This document shows positions 12,713-20,240 of a stretch of 28,188 nt of DNA, piece by piece; within the stretch, counting starts at the first letter, position 1, and the number at the start of each line of letters is the position of its first letter. Origin of the DNA: a virus; IMG/VR virus record IMGVR_UViG_3300047319_000144, positions 1 to 28,188 of that record. One strand, given 5' to 3'. The translations under genes and the position numbers were made by a program. The notes under the pieces were generated by a model. The model ran no database searches and was not told the DNA's origin. It saw only the letters and a program-made list of their open reading frames with translations.

Positions 12713-13317
12713 GAGCTGGCTCCCGGAACTTGAGGCACCCACTGCTGCGGACCCTGCGGCACCACGTTGGAGCCGCCGCCGCCCGGGAAGCGGGTGTCGA
12801 AGTTTTCAGACGGCCCGGTCAGGCTGGGATCTGGAGCGCCTTGGAACCGCTGCTGGAACGGCGTCTGCTGTGGTTGCTGTGGCGTGCCACCGCCGAAGAA
12901 ATCGCTACCGCCGTAGCCACCACTGGCCAAGCCGCCACCGCCGATATTGGTCGGCGGCAGTCCGGCGCCGCTGAAGGCGTTGTAGCCGCTCGGGATCTGC
13001 GGCTGGCTCATCGCGCCGCCGCCGTAAGGCCCGGCAACGCCGGTCGGGATCTGCTGTCCCGCCATCACCCGTTTGTAGAGCATGATGTCGGTCGGCGACA
13101 TGCCCATCTGCATGTACTCGGCATCCGACTTCAGCGGCTGCGACGACGGCGCGCCCGGCGCGCTGTACTGCACGGTGCCGCCGCTCAATGCCTGCTGCGG
13201 CATCATCGCATTGGCGATGTTGTCGCGCTGGTAGTTGGCCTGCAGCTGCGCGGCCTCGGCCGGGTGGAGGCTCGAATAGGTCGGCCACCATCCTTCGCGT
13301 GTCGGATCGCCTGCCAT
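12709..13317 (-). CDS. Gly/Pro/Gln-rich protein with shared short motifs, 202 aa
   Basis: A conserved-looking N-terminus (GDPTREGWWPTYSSLHPAEA, then YMQMGMSPTDIMLYKR) is followed by a disordered Gly/Pro/Gln region. In that region PFQQRF (153-158) and SENFDTRF (170-177) echo PFASRF and PENFEDRW in the product of the gene just upstream. The start overlaps the stop before it (TAATG) and the end overlaps the next start (ATGA). The family is unrecognised; with its neighbours it forms a set of related disordered proteins. Confidence 0.7.
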   Translation of the reverse strand: MAGDPTREGWWPTYSSLHPAEAAQLQANYQRDNIANAMMPQQALSGGTVQYSAPGAPSSQPLKSDAEYMQMGMSPTDIMLYKRVMAGQQIPTGVAGPYGGGAMSQPQIPSGYNAFSGAGLPPTNIGGGGLASGGYGGSDFFGGGTPQQPQQTPFQQRFQGAPDPSLTGPSENFDTRFPGGGGSNVVPQGPQQWVPQVPGASS

Positions 13318-14180
13318 TATGACCTGCCTTCCATGACTTGGGGCCTTAGCTGATTGGGGTTCAGGGCTCCGCCCGGATTGTCGGGTCCGAACTGGCTCTC
13401 GAAGCCCGGCGGCAGGTTCGGCTGGAACGTCTGGCCCTGCACGTTGGTGTAGGGCGAGGCGGTGTACTGAGAAGGCGTACCCTGCTGGAAGCCGGGAAGG
13501 GCGCTGAACCGGCTGGCGAACGGATTGGGGTCGAACTGCTGCGCCGCCGGATTGTAGCCCAATAGCGCCTGCGGGTTCGGGTTTGACGGCGGCGACATTG
13601 CCCCGCCGCGCATCCAGCTATCGTCGTAGCCCGGAGTTTTTGGCGTGAGGCCCTGTTGTTGCTGAGGCGCGGTAAGCTCGGTGAAGTATTTGCCCCAGTC
13701 CTGCGTGACCGGCTGCTGCGGCGGAGGCGGTACGGCCGACGTGGGCGGATACTGGCCGCGCGTGTTGTCCCAGCGGTCCTCAAAATTCTCTGGCTGCTGC
13801 GGCGGCGTGGTTTGCTGTGCCCACGGCTGCGACTGCGCCGCCGATGCGCCGCCATACAGCCAGCTATCGTCGTAGCCTGCGGTCTTGGGGGTATAGCCGC
13901 CCTGCTGCGCCATCGGCGTCGGCGACAACAAACCGCCTCCGCCCTGCCGCGGAACGGGGAGCTGGCCGTAGGCGGACTGGTCAAACACCGACCCCATGCC
14001 ACTCGGCTCACCAACGCCGCGGCCGTAGGCGGCGCCGAGGCCGGAGTAGTAATCGGTCTGCTGGCCGAAATTGCCGAAGATATTGTTGAGCTGCGCCTGT
14101 CCTCCCGCGCCCACGCCGCCGGGGCCGAACCCCATCGAGGCGTTGATCTGGTCGGCGCTCATCCCACCAAAGTCAGCCAT
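13317..14180 (-). CDS. Repetitive Gln/Pro/Gly-rich protein with GYDDSW repeats, 287 aa
   Basis: The N-terminus has some folded character (MADFGGMSADQINASMGFG, then QLNNIFGNFGQQTDYYSGLG). The rest is disordered and Pro/Gln-rich. A 14-residue unit occurs twice: TPKTAGYDDSWLYGGA at 97-112 and TPKTPGYDDSWMRGGA at 179-194, with an identical 18-base core in DNA. GMGSVFDQ (61-68) recurs as SMGSVFNQ in the upstream neighbour, and ENFEDRW and PFASRF recur in the downstream neighbour. Both ends are TAATG overlaps. Its role is unknown; a multivalent docking protein in the virion or assembly is one possibility. Confidence 0.7.
   Translation of the reverse strand: MADFGGMSADQINASMGFGPGGVGAGGQAQLNNIFGNFGQQTDYYSGLGAAYGRGVGEPSGMGSVFDQSAYGQLPVPRQGGGGLLSPTPMAQQGGYTPKTAGYDDSWLYGGASAAQSQPWAQQTTPPQQPENFEDRWDNTRGQYPPTSAVPPPPQQPVTQDWGKYFTELTAPQQQQGLTPKTPGYDDSWMRGGAMSPPSNPNPQALLGYNPAAQQFDPNPFASRFSALPGFQQGTPSQYTASPYTNVQGQTFQPNLPPGFESQFGPDNPGGALNPNQLRPQVMEGRS
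13614..13877 (-). repeat. Two copies of an 18-bp core encoding GYDDSW
   Basis: The 18 bases at 13614-13631 are identical to 13860-13877, 246 bases (82 codons) apart. Surrounding codons are similar at the protein level but diverged in DNA, which points to selection on the motif rather than a very recent copy. Confidence 0.75.
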
Positions 14181-14641
14181 TACGATACCCCCAGCATGAC
14201 TTGCGGCGGCGTCAGCCCGGCCGCGACCGGGCCGCCGCCCGAATACGGACCGCCGGAAATGTTGGCGGGCAGCATTTGCGCGGTGGGCTGCGTCGCGGCG
14301 GCTTGCACCACTGGCGGCGGGGGGACGTAAGGCGGGATCACCGGATTGGTGACCGGAATGAAGCCCTGATTGAACACGCTGCCCATCGAGGAATTGGGGT
14401 CGTAGGCCGCCACACCGGGATCGTAGGCTGCTTGCGGCTGCGCGCGGTTGGTCGCGGCGCCTGCGGGGCCGACGTCCGGGATGGACTGATAGGCATATTG
14501 CGCCGGATCGTCGGTGGCAGTGTCCGGGTATTGCGGAGAGCTATAGCCGGGCAGATACGGCGCAAGGTGAAACGACGGCCCGCCTTGCCCTACGTCCGGG
14601 ATGGACTGGTAGGCATATGTTTTCTTTCTTGGCGCCGTCAT
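14180..14641 (-). CDS. Repetitive small protein with two YAYQSIPDVG units, 153 aa
   Basis: The product starts MTAPRKKTYAYQSIPDVG and repeats YAYQSIPDVG at residues 9-18 and 49-58. It then shows a doubled AAYDP unit (71-82), SMGSVFNQ (85-92) and a Pro-rich tail (IPPYVPPPPVV). It is probably disordered with Tyr-rich linear motifs. The ATG at 14641 is preferred over an upstream one inside the preceding gene; GAGG lies upstream. The stop overlaps the next start (TAATG). No family is recognised. It is the first of the low-complexity block, directly after the tail nozzle gene. Confidence 0.65.
   Translation of the reverse strand: MTAPRKKTYAYQSIPDVGQGGPSFHLAPYLPGYSSPQYPDTATDDPAQYAYQSIPDVGPAGAATNRAQPQAAYDPGVAAYDPNSSMGSVFNQGFIPVTNPVIPPYVPPPPVVQAAATQPTAQMLPANISGGPYSGGGPVAAGLTPPQVMLGVS
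14472..14618 (-). repeat. 27-bp direct repeat encoding YAYQSIPDVG
   Basis: Bases 14472-14498 and 14592-14618 match at 26 of 27 positions, 120 bases apart. The single difference is silent (TAT/TAC). This is either a recent duplication or homogenisation of a short functional peptide. Confidence 0.85.
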
Positions 14642-14648
14642 CCATGCC

Positions 14649-16346
14649 TCACACGTTGACGCCTGCACCGTCGTAGGTCGCCGCGATCGAGATCAATTCG
14701 ACGATCGGCAATGCCTGTTGCGCGATCGTCACCTGACAGATCGGCGCGTGCGAAAAGCCCGTATATCCAATGGACACCCACATCGTGTTCTGCACCGTCG
14801 CCGTCGAAGGAGCGGGCTGGTCCCACTGCGCGTATTGCGCGATCTCTGGTGCGGTCGGCGCGTGCGGGCCGGGTGGCGTCGGCCCGGCATCCGGCCCCCA
14901 TAGGCCCTGATCCCAGACATCGAGCGGGCCGGGATCCGGCGCCGCCGACGGCGGTGGCGGCACCACGATCACATAATCGGTGGTGGCACTAAGCTGCGGC
15001 TGGAACGGCTCGCCCGCTCTCGCCCGGAACGAAGCCCGCGCCTGCCGCCACACGATCGTCGCCGACTGCGAGGAAAACATCTCCCAGCCGCCGACCATTG
15101 TTGCGGTGTAGGGCGTGCCGTCGTCGGTGCCGGTGCGCTCGAACTGGATGATCTTGCCGCCTTGGGTGCCAAAGAAGGCATCGGCGCGCAGCTTGCCGAA
15201 GCACATTACGTCGAGGCCAGTGTACCGCGTCCATGCGCCGGTGGCGATGTTGGCCGCGCCCATCGTGTAGCTGCCCGGAATGCCGCCGGGCCACGTCACG
15301 AACAGCCCGCCGAACTCGTCCCATTTGAGCATCGTCCACGGCAGCGCGCGTTTGGCGTTGACCTCGTCGCGCCACATCGACTTGATCGGCAGCGTGATCG
15401 CGGCGAGTTCGAGCTGCGAGCTGTCCTTGGTGATGGACGCCGAGATCGGAATGATACCGTCCACGGTGGCAATCAGCACATCGCCACCGATCGGCTGCCA
15501 GCAGTTCATGCCGAGCGGGAAGCTGGTGGCGTATCTTCCCTCCTGCCGCCAGTTCGCGACCGTGGAGGGATCGCTGCCGGTGAAGATCAGCAGCTCGCCC
15601 TGATCGGTCATGAAAACGCATTTGTCGTCGATGCCGTCGCCCGCGTCGATGCTCCATGTGAAGCCGCACAGCAGCTTGCCGCCCTTCGTTGCAGCTCCGG
15701 CCAGCGGGATCTGCAGGATGCGGCCTTGAAAAGCATTTGTGGGCAGGTACCACGCGTTCATGGTGCCGCCTTCAACGAAGAAATATCGCCCTCGATACTT
15801 CCACACATACGTCAAATTGTGGCCCGCGACACAGGACGGTGGCGGCGTGATGGCGGGGTCCGCGTTGATCTGGCTGGCGTTCAGCGTCGTCCACGTCGTG
15901 CCGTCGAAGTGCAGCAGGAAGTCACCAGCGTCGTTGGCGACCAGCATGTGGTCGCCAGCTTGGTTCGCCAGCTGGCTTGCCACGTAGTTGCCAGACAGTT
16001 GACCTGTCTTGATCGACACCGGCGTCGAGGCGGTGACGTCGTACAGCTTGGTGGCGTTGCCCGCGTACATACGCTGCTGGTTGCCGCTGATGAAGTTGAA
16101 CATCGAGATGACAGGCGTCGTCTCCGGCAGTTGCGCCCATGTCTTGGTGCCGCCGCGCAGCTTGATGCTCTTTGTCGTCGGCAGCCAGTTGTCGAGCACC
16201 AGCGCGCCGCCGGGCTGCATGAAACTCTCGTTCTCATTCAGAATGAGACCTCGCGTCGGCGCGGGCAGCGTCACGGTCTGCAGCTGCTGCGCGACCTGTG
16301 CCGGAACGGCCTGACGGCGGAAGCCTTGGTAGGCGGCGACGTTCAT
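14649..16346 (-). CDS. Tail nozzle/packaged-DNA stabilization-type protein, 565 aa
   Basis: The protein has a mostly beta-strand composition with repeated aromatic/Gly-rich units of about 40-60 residues (YAGNATKLYDVT, DFLLHFDGTTWTT, YVWKYRGRYFFVEGG, FMTDQGELLIFTG), as expected of a beta-propeller. In podoviruses the nozzle (T7 gp12) and the P22 gp10 stabilization protein occupy the place just after the tail adaptor, as here. Its N-terminus includes PAPTRGLILNENESF and LDNWLPTTKSIKLRGG, a pattern common in this protein group. A Pro-rich insert near residues 460-510 is unusual. Its start overlaps the adaptor stop (ATGA). The role is inferred from fold and order. Confidence 0.7.
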   Translation of the reverse strand: MNVAAYQGFRRQAVPAQVAQQLQTVTLPAPTRGLILNENESFMQPGGALVLDNWLPTTKSIKLRGGTKTWAQLPETTPVISMFNFISGNQQRMYAGNATKLYDVTASTPVSIKTGQLSGNYVASQLANQAGDHMLVANDAGDFLLHFDGTTWTTLNASQINADPAITPPPSCVAGHNLTYVWKYRGRYFFVEGGTMNAWYLPTNAFQGRILQIPLAGAATKGGKLLCGFTWSIDAGDGIDDKCVFMTDQGELLIFTGSDPSTVANWRQEGRYATSFPLGMNCWQPIGGDVLIATVDGIIPISASITKDSSQLELAAITLPIKSMWRDEVNAKRALPWTMLKWDEFGGLFVTWPGGIPGSYTMGAANIATGAWTRYTGLDVMCFGKLRADAFFGTQGGKIIQFERTGTDDGTPYTATMVGGWEMFSSQSATIVWRQARASFRARAGEPFQPQLSATTDYVIVVPPPPSAAPDPGPLDVWDQGLWGPDAGPTPPGPHAPTAPEIAQYAQWDQPAPSTATVQNTMWVSIGYTGFSHAPICQVTIAQQALPIVELISIAATYDGAGVNV

Positions 16347-17047
16347 GTCGGCACCGGGAACGGATAAGCGGTGCGAACACCACCACCCATCGGGCGTCGA
16401 CCGATAATGATCGGTGCCGGGCTGTCATGCCCCATCGCGATCGACAGTGCATCCGAGTAGGTACCCATGTCCTCGGCGTAGCTGGTGCCCTTGTTCTGCT
16501 TCCACTGCCAGATCATGCCGAGCTTCAGGAGCCTCTCGTCGAGCCGGAAGCTGTCGGTGTCGGCCATGAAGCTGTCACCGTTGCCACCGCTGGTGAGGCT
16601 GACGCAGTTCTGTTCGAGGTAGGGAAAGTAGACGGTGGTGCCGAGCGCAAGCACCGGCGCGATCAGCATCTGGCCTCCCATGATGGTCCACTCTCCGGCC
16701 GCGTCGTAGTAATTTCGCGCGCGGCGGTTCAGCCACTCATCGGTATCAGGCACGAACAGCATCGGATACAGCGTTTGCGTCGATCGCCACACGCTCGACG
16801 TCAGCAGCATGCGCTGGTAGTCGGCCGGAAGATTGAACGAAGTCTTTACACCGTCGCCGGTGAAGGTGTTCACCTTGCGAAACAGCGTCCAGTCGCGGGT
16901 ATCGTAGGCGATGCGCTGCGCCATCTCGTTGGCCAGCGCCAGCATCTCCTGCATGGTGCGGTTGGCGACGATGTTGGTGGTGACGGACGACGGCGCCTGT
17001 ACGCCAACCACGGCGCAGACATCCTTCACCACCGACAGCAGCGTCAT
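16343..17047 (-). CDS. Head-tail adaptor (T7 gp11 / P22 gp4-like), 234 aa
   Basis: The 234-residue helical protein begins MTLLSVVKDVCAVVGVQAP. Features include helices rich in Ala/Met (MQEMLALANEMAQRIAYD), a DWTLFRKVNTFTGDG turn, an LPADYQRM segment and EWTIMGGQMLI followed by a YFPYLEQNCV strand. This order is what I recognise in podovirus tail adaptor proteins that bind under the portal and connect to the nozzle. It lies between capsid-associated genes and the nozzle gene and overlaps the latter by four bases. The subfamily is not certain; length is slightly above P22 gp4 and T7 gp11. Confidence 0.7.
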   Translation of the reverse strand: MTLLSVVKDVCAVVGVQAPSSVTTNIVANRTMQEMLALANEMAQRIAYDTRDWTLFRKVNTFTGDGVKTSFNLPADYQRMLLTSSVWRSTQTLYPMLFVPDTDEWLNRRARNYYDAAGEWTIMGGQMLIAPVLALGTTVYFPYLEQNCVSLTSGGNGDSFMADTDSFRLDERLLKLGMIWQWKQNKGTSYAEDMGTYSDALSIAMGHDSPAPIIIGRRPMGGGVRTAYPFPVPT

Positions 17048-17048
17048 G

Positions 17049-17768
17049 TCATGCGACCTTGTCCGGCCGTGAGTTCTTGGCCATGCGCCGGAGCGCGTTG
17101 CGGTTCAGCGCGCCGAGCGGTGCCTGACCTGTTTGTTCAGTGATATACGCGCGCAACTCGATCAGCGACATCTCGTCGAACTCATCGTCGGAAGAAGCTG
17201 TTTCAGCTTCCTGCCGCGCCTTCTTGATCTTCATATCCTCCTCAAGAACCGCGTTGCGCGCTTTCAGCGCCGCCAGCTCCTCGACCATCTGCCTGTTCGG
17301 CGCGGACGCACGGCCCTCCTCGATGAAGGCCTCGGCGGCGTTCTTCATCTCCCTGCCACCGGGTCCGAGGTTCTTCAGCTCGGCGCCTTCTACGGCAGCC
17401 AGCTGCTCGATGGTGTAGATGTTCTGCGCCTTCAGCTCGGAGCGGCGGCCTTCGGACAGGAACAGCGCGAAGTCGAGCGGCGTGCCGGTCTTGGTCTGCG
17501 AGGCCTTGGCCTTGAACTGGCGATATTGATGCGAGAAGCGTTCGGCGTAGCTCTGCTTGGTCTGCTCGCCGGTCATGGGATCGTCGATCCAGCGCGCGAA
17601 GGCGTTGGCCGGAAACACTTTTACGTCTTTTGATCCGGGCGCGCGGATCTCGCAGATCTCCTGATCGTCGAAGATCGGCCGACCTTCGGCCAGCGACTTC
17701 GGCTTGTTCTCGGTGGCGAGATGCTTGAACAGCACGACGAGCAGATCATCAGGGTCTTGAACGGGCAT
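17049..17768 (-). CDS. Conserved virion-associated protein with HeH/LEM-like C-terminus, 239 aa
   Basis: The N-terminal part contains patterns seen in a conserved phage family (LAEGRPIFDDQEICEIRAPG, then KDVKVFPANAFARWIDD). This is followed by a helical region with SEGRRSELKAQNIYTIEQLA, a coiled coil at about residues 158-193 (MVEELAALKARNAVLEEDM) and a final small domain (EMSLIELRAYITEQTG, then LNRNALRRMAK) resembling HeH/SAP-type nucleic-acid binding modules. It sits between major capsid and adaptor. It may be a head-completion or DNA-contacting capsid protein; that is inference. GGAAGGA precedes the ATG. Confidence 0.65.
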   Translation of the reverse strand: MPVQDPDDLLVVLFKHLATENKPKSLAEGRPIFDDQEICEIRAPGSKDVKVFPANAFARWIDDPMTGEQTKQSYAERFSHQYRQFKAKASQTKTGTPLDFALFLSEGRRSELKAQNIYTIEQLAAVEGAELKNLGPGGREMKNAAEAFIEEGRASAPNRQMVEELAALKARNAVLEEDMKIKKARQEAETASSDDEFDEMSLIELRAYITEQTGQAPLGALNRNALRRMAKNSRPDKVA

Positions 17769-17795
17769 GGGTAGTCCTTCCTTGTTGAAACGGTC

Positions 17796-17846
17796 CGGGC
17801 CGCCTTCGCGGAAGGAAGGCAGAATGACCTACACGTCAGCGGCCCG
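17796..17846 (-). other. Nested hairpin in the gap after the capsid gene
   Basis: The 113-base gap between capsid and HeH-like genes holds an outer stem CGGGCCGC (17796-17803) / GCGGCCCG (17839-17846), with an inner hairpin CCTTC-GCG-GAAGG (17803-17815). No T run follows on the minus strand, so it is not a classic terminator. It could attenuate transcription, stop 3' exonucleases or be a processing site that raises capsid output. Confidence 0.5.
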
Positions 17847-17881
17847 GTGTACTCGGTTCGCCTGTCAGCTGTTCGGCTTGC

Positions 17882-18901
17882 TCAGGCGGCCGGGTTGCTG
17901 TCATACATCCGCCAGTTGAACAGCGGATTGGTCATCGTGAGTTCGCCCATCCAGCCAATAAATTGCGCGATGGCGTCCTTGTCGATGGGCATTTGTCCAT
18001 CGCCGTCGAACAGCTTGTCGAAGTTTCTGGCGCTGTTGTAGCGAAGCCGCAGCGTGTCGGTATTGATGCCGAACGTGGTATTGGCAGGCATGTTGCTGCC
18101 GATGCCACCGTCGAGAACGATCTCGGCTCGCTTTCCGCCGCCGATGTATTCGAGCGCGCTGAAGCCGAGTTTGCCGAGCGAGGTCTCGTTCTGTTGACGC
18201 TGGATGGCAACCGTGGCGGCATCATAGGCCGCGTAGTGCTCCGGCGACATAAGGAGAAGATCCGCGTAGTCGCGGCCGCGGCTGCGCTGCGTCATGACGT
18301 AATTCAGCATCGGGCGGATCGTTGTCGAGGACACCTGCGTGCTTCCAGATAGGAAGCTGTTGGCGTCGAAGGTCGCGGTGCGCCAGATCAGCGCGCTGCC
18401 GCGGTCGATGCCGCCATAGACACCGGTGGTGTTTGCGATCGGGATGGCGGTGGCGAGGCCAGTGATCTGTTTGTTGCCGTTGGCGGTGCCGTCCGAGTAG
18501 ATGCCCTGATCCATCGCATCTTCCAGCGCCTTTTCCGCCGCCGAGATGTAGCTCTCGTAGACATCCATCAGCTGGTTGTCGCCTTGGTTGTTGAGGATCT
18601 CCTGATAGCTCAGGATGATCGGGATCACGACCATCTTCGGGTCGAAGAACGCATCATTGAATAAGTCTATGGCAGGATTGAGCAATTGGTCGTAGCCGGA
18701 ATACCATTGCGCGGATTGTTTTCCTATCTGCAGGGTCTGGCGGATCTTGGGACCGGAGTAGGTCTGCCAAAGTCCCTTCCTTCTCATGACCGCGAGCAGC
18801 GCGTTGTTGTTGCTCACGAGATCTTCGTAGCCGGACGATCGATCCTCGATCGCCATCGACAGGATCTGTTGATAGGCGGCATTACTGGTGACGTTGGGCA
18901 T
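17882..18901 (-). CDS. Major capsid protein, 339 aa
   Basis: The 339-residue protein matches the pattern of a podovirus/siphovirus major capsid family that I recognise, with an HK97-type fold expected: MRRKGLWQTYSGPKIRQTL, WYSGYDQLLNPAIDLFNDA, FDPKMVVIPIILSYQEIL, the GIYSDGT..GNKQITGL segment and GVYGGIDRGSALIWR. The C-terminal half includes LLLMSPEHYAAYDAA and an FIGWMGELTMTNP strand. The length is typical. It directly follows the scaffold gene with GGAGAGG upstream of its ATG. A structured gap behind it may help give it the high expression a capsid needs. Confidence 0.92.
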   Translation of the reverse strand: MPNVTSNAAYQQILSMAIEDRSSGYEDLVSNNNALLAVMRRKGLWQTYSGPKIRQTLQIGKQSAQWYSGYDQLLNPAIDLFNDAFFDPKMVVIPIILSYQEILNNQGDNQLMDVYESYISAAEKALEDAMDQGIYSDGTANGNKQITGLATAIPIANTTGVYGGIDRGSALIWRTATFDANSFLSGSTQVSSTTIRPMLNYVMTQRSRGRDYADLLLMSPEHYAAYDAATVAIQRQQNETSLGKLGFSALEYIGGGKRAEIVLDGGIGSNMPANTTFGINTDTLRLRYNSARNFDKLFDGDGQMPIDKDAIAQFIGWMGELTMTNPLFNWRMYDSNPAA

Positions 18902-18920
18902 GGTTGCCTCTCCAAAGGGT

Positions 18921-20192
18921 TCAGATCTGGCCGTTCAAACGCGCGATCGCGTTCGCAACAGCTGCGCGAGGGGTTGGACTGGCCGTCCGCGGTCGCCTCG
19001 AAGTCCCGTTGGCCGGGCCTATCTCGTGGGTGCCGTGGATCGAACGATCCGGTTCTCGGGTCTGAGCCGATTGGGTGCGGGTCTGAGCCGCGTGGGTGGC
19101 CGGGTAGAGACGCTCCGCCCGCCGGTAGGCCGTCTCGAGATCGAAACCGAGCTTCAGTTCCTGCTCGATCGCAGTCCCGAGTTCGTCAAAGCGCGGATGG
19201 CTGTCGGCGAAAACATCGATGGCGGACCGGGTTTGGACGAACTGCTGCTGAGTATGCATCTGTTGCACGGTCTGCTGCAAGTGCTGGATATGCTGGTGCA
19301 GGGCACCGATCTGCTGGCTGGCCGCGCTCTGCTGGTTGCCCATCTGCAGCTGCTTCAGCTGGTCCGGCGATTGTGACAGCACGTGGTAGGCGATGTCGCG
19401 CAGGCCGATCTTCTGCCCGTCCGGCGTGCGCAGGTTCAGATTGTTGACGATGACGTCCAACCCCGCGACCGGGTCCGCCCGCAGCTTCTGTTCCATGCCG
19501 ACATAATTGGTCAGCGCCTGATGCAGCGTGGTGCCTTGGTCCGACGCCATCTTGTGGAAGTGGCGGATCTTCGACATCTCGTCGAAATCACCCTTATAGG
19601 CGCGGTAGGCGTCGCCGAACTCCTTGTGCATCCGGCCAACCTCGCCGCGCACGCTCTCTGGAGTAGCGTGCCAGTCCGCCTTGGCGTGCTCGCCCATCCG
19701 CTGCGGCGGCTGCGCGTAGGGCGCATCGGCGGGCAATTGCCGGACCGGCTGTCCCGGTTGCGCGCCTTGCGCAACATTTTGCGCACCTTGCGTTGCGGCT
19801 GGCGCCGTGCGCGGCGCGAACCGGCCGCGATCGCGCGGCTGGGCGGCGGACGGCACCGCGGCTTCCGCCTGCGGCCGCTTGCGGAGATTGAGGGCTTCCG
19901 GCTTGGTCTCCTCCGGCGGCTGATTGTGGCCAGCCTTGGCCTCGGCGGCCGGGGCGGTGCGCTGGGCTGGCCGCTCGCCCTTCGGCGGCGGGGTATTGGC
20001 GCGGTCGAAGGCGCGCTGGATGGCCGCCCTGCGGCCCTCCGCCGCGTCCGGCGGGGTTTGCGGGGTCTGCGGGCCAACCGGGTTCGGCGAGTTGACCGGG
20101 TTCTGGTTGATCGGCACTTCGGTACGAGCCGGGGGGTTAGGCTGCGTCTGTGCTGGTAAGGGTGCCGCAGGCGTAACTGTCGTGTCAGACAT
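18921..20192 (-). CDS. Scaffolding protein, 423 aa
   Basis: The protein lies immediately upstream of the capsid gene and has the composition of a scaffold. Its Pro/Ala/Gln-rich disordered N-terminal third contains AGHNQPPEE, a motif often seen in such proteins. A helical middle follows (FGDAYRAYKGDFDEMSKIRH), then a Gln/His-rich coiled coil at about residues 285-325 (LHQHIQHLQQTVQQMHTQQQ). A basic C-terminal tail ends in AVANAIARLNGQI, suited to binding coat protein. It would drive procapsid assembly and then leave. AGAAGGA precedes the ATG. No protease gene is visible nearby. Confidence 0.8.
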   Translation of the reverse strand: MSDTTVTPAAPLPAQTQPNPPARTEVPINQNPVNSPNPVGPQTPQTPPDAAEGRRAAIQRAFDRANTPPPKGERPAQRTAPAAEAKAGHNQPPEETKPEALNLRKRPQAEAAVPSAAQPRDRGRFAPRTAPAATQGAQNVAQGAQPGQPVRQLPADAPYAQPPQRMGEHAKADWHATPESVRGEVGRMHKEFGDAYRAYKGDFDEMSKIRHFHKMASDQGTTLHQALTNYVGMEQKLRADPVAGLDVIVNNLNLRTPDGQKIGLRDIAYHVLSQSPDQLKQLQMGNQQSAASQQIGALHQHIQHLQQTVQQMHTQQQFVQTRSAIDVFADSHPRFDELGTAIEQELKLGFDLETAYRRAERLYPATHAAQTRTQSAQTREPDRSIHGTHEIGPANGTSRRPRTASPTPRAAVANAIARLNGQI

Positions 20193-20209
20193 GGTTTTTT
20201 CCTTCTGTT

Positions 20210-20226
20210 ACGGCCTGTTGGGCCGT
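20210..20226. other. Small hairpin ahead of the scaffold gene
   Basis: ACGGCC-TGTTG-GGCCGT is a perfect 6-bp stem with a five-base loop in the 48-base gap between the 102-aa gene and the scaffold. On the plus strand it is followed by T-rich sequence (TTTCATTTATTTCATTT), so it looks like a terminator against antisense transcription. On the minus strand it lies in the leader of the scaffold gene, upstream of its ribosome binding site. Confidence 0.45.
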
Positions 20227-20240
20227 TTCATTTATTTCAT

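Noticed and set aside
15162-16367. Plus-strand ORF of 401 codons opposite the tail nozzle gene
   Set aside because: Same reasoning: antisense to a gene with coherent beta-propeller-like sequence and correct neighbours.
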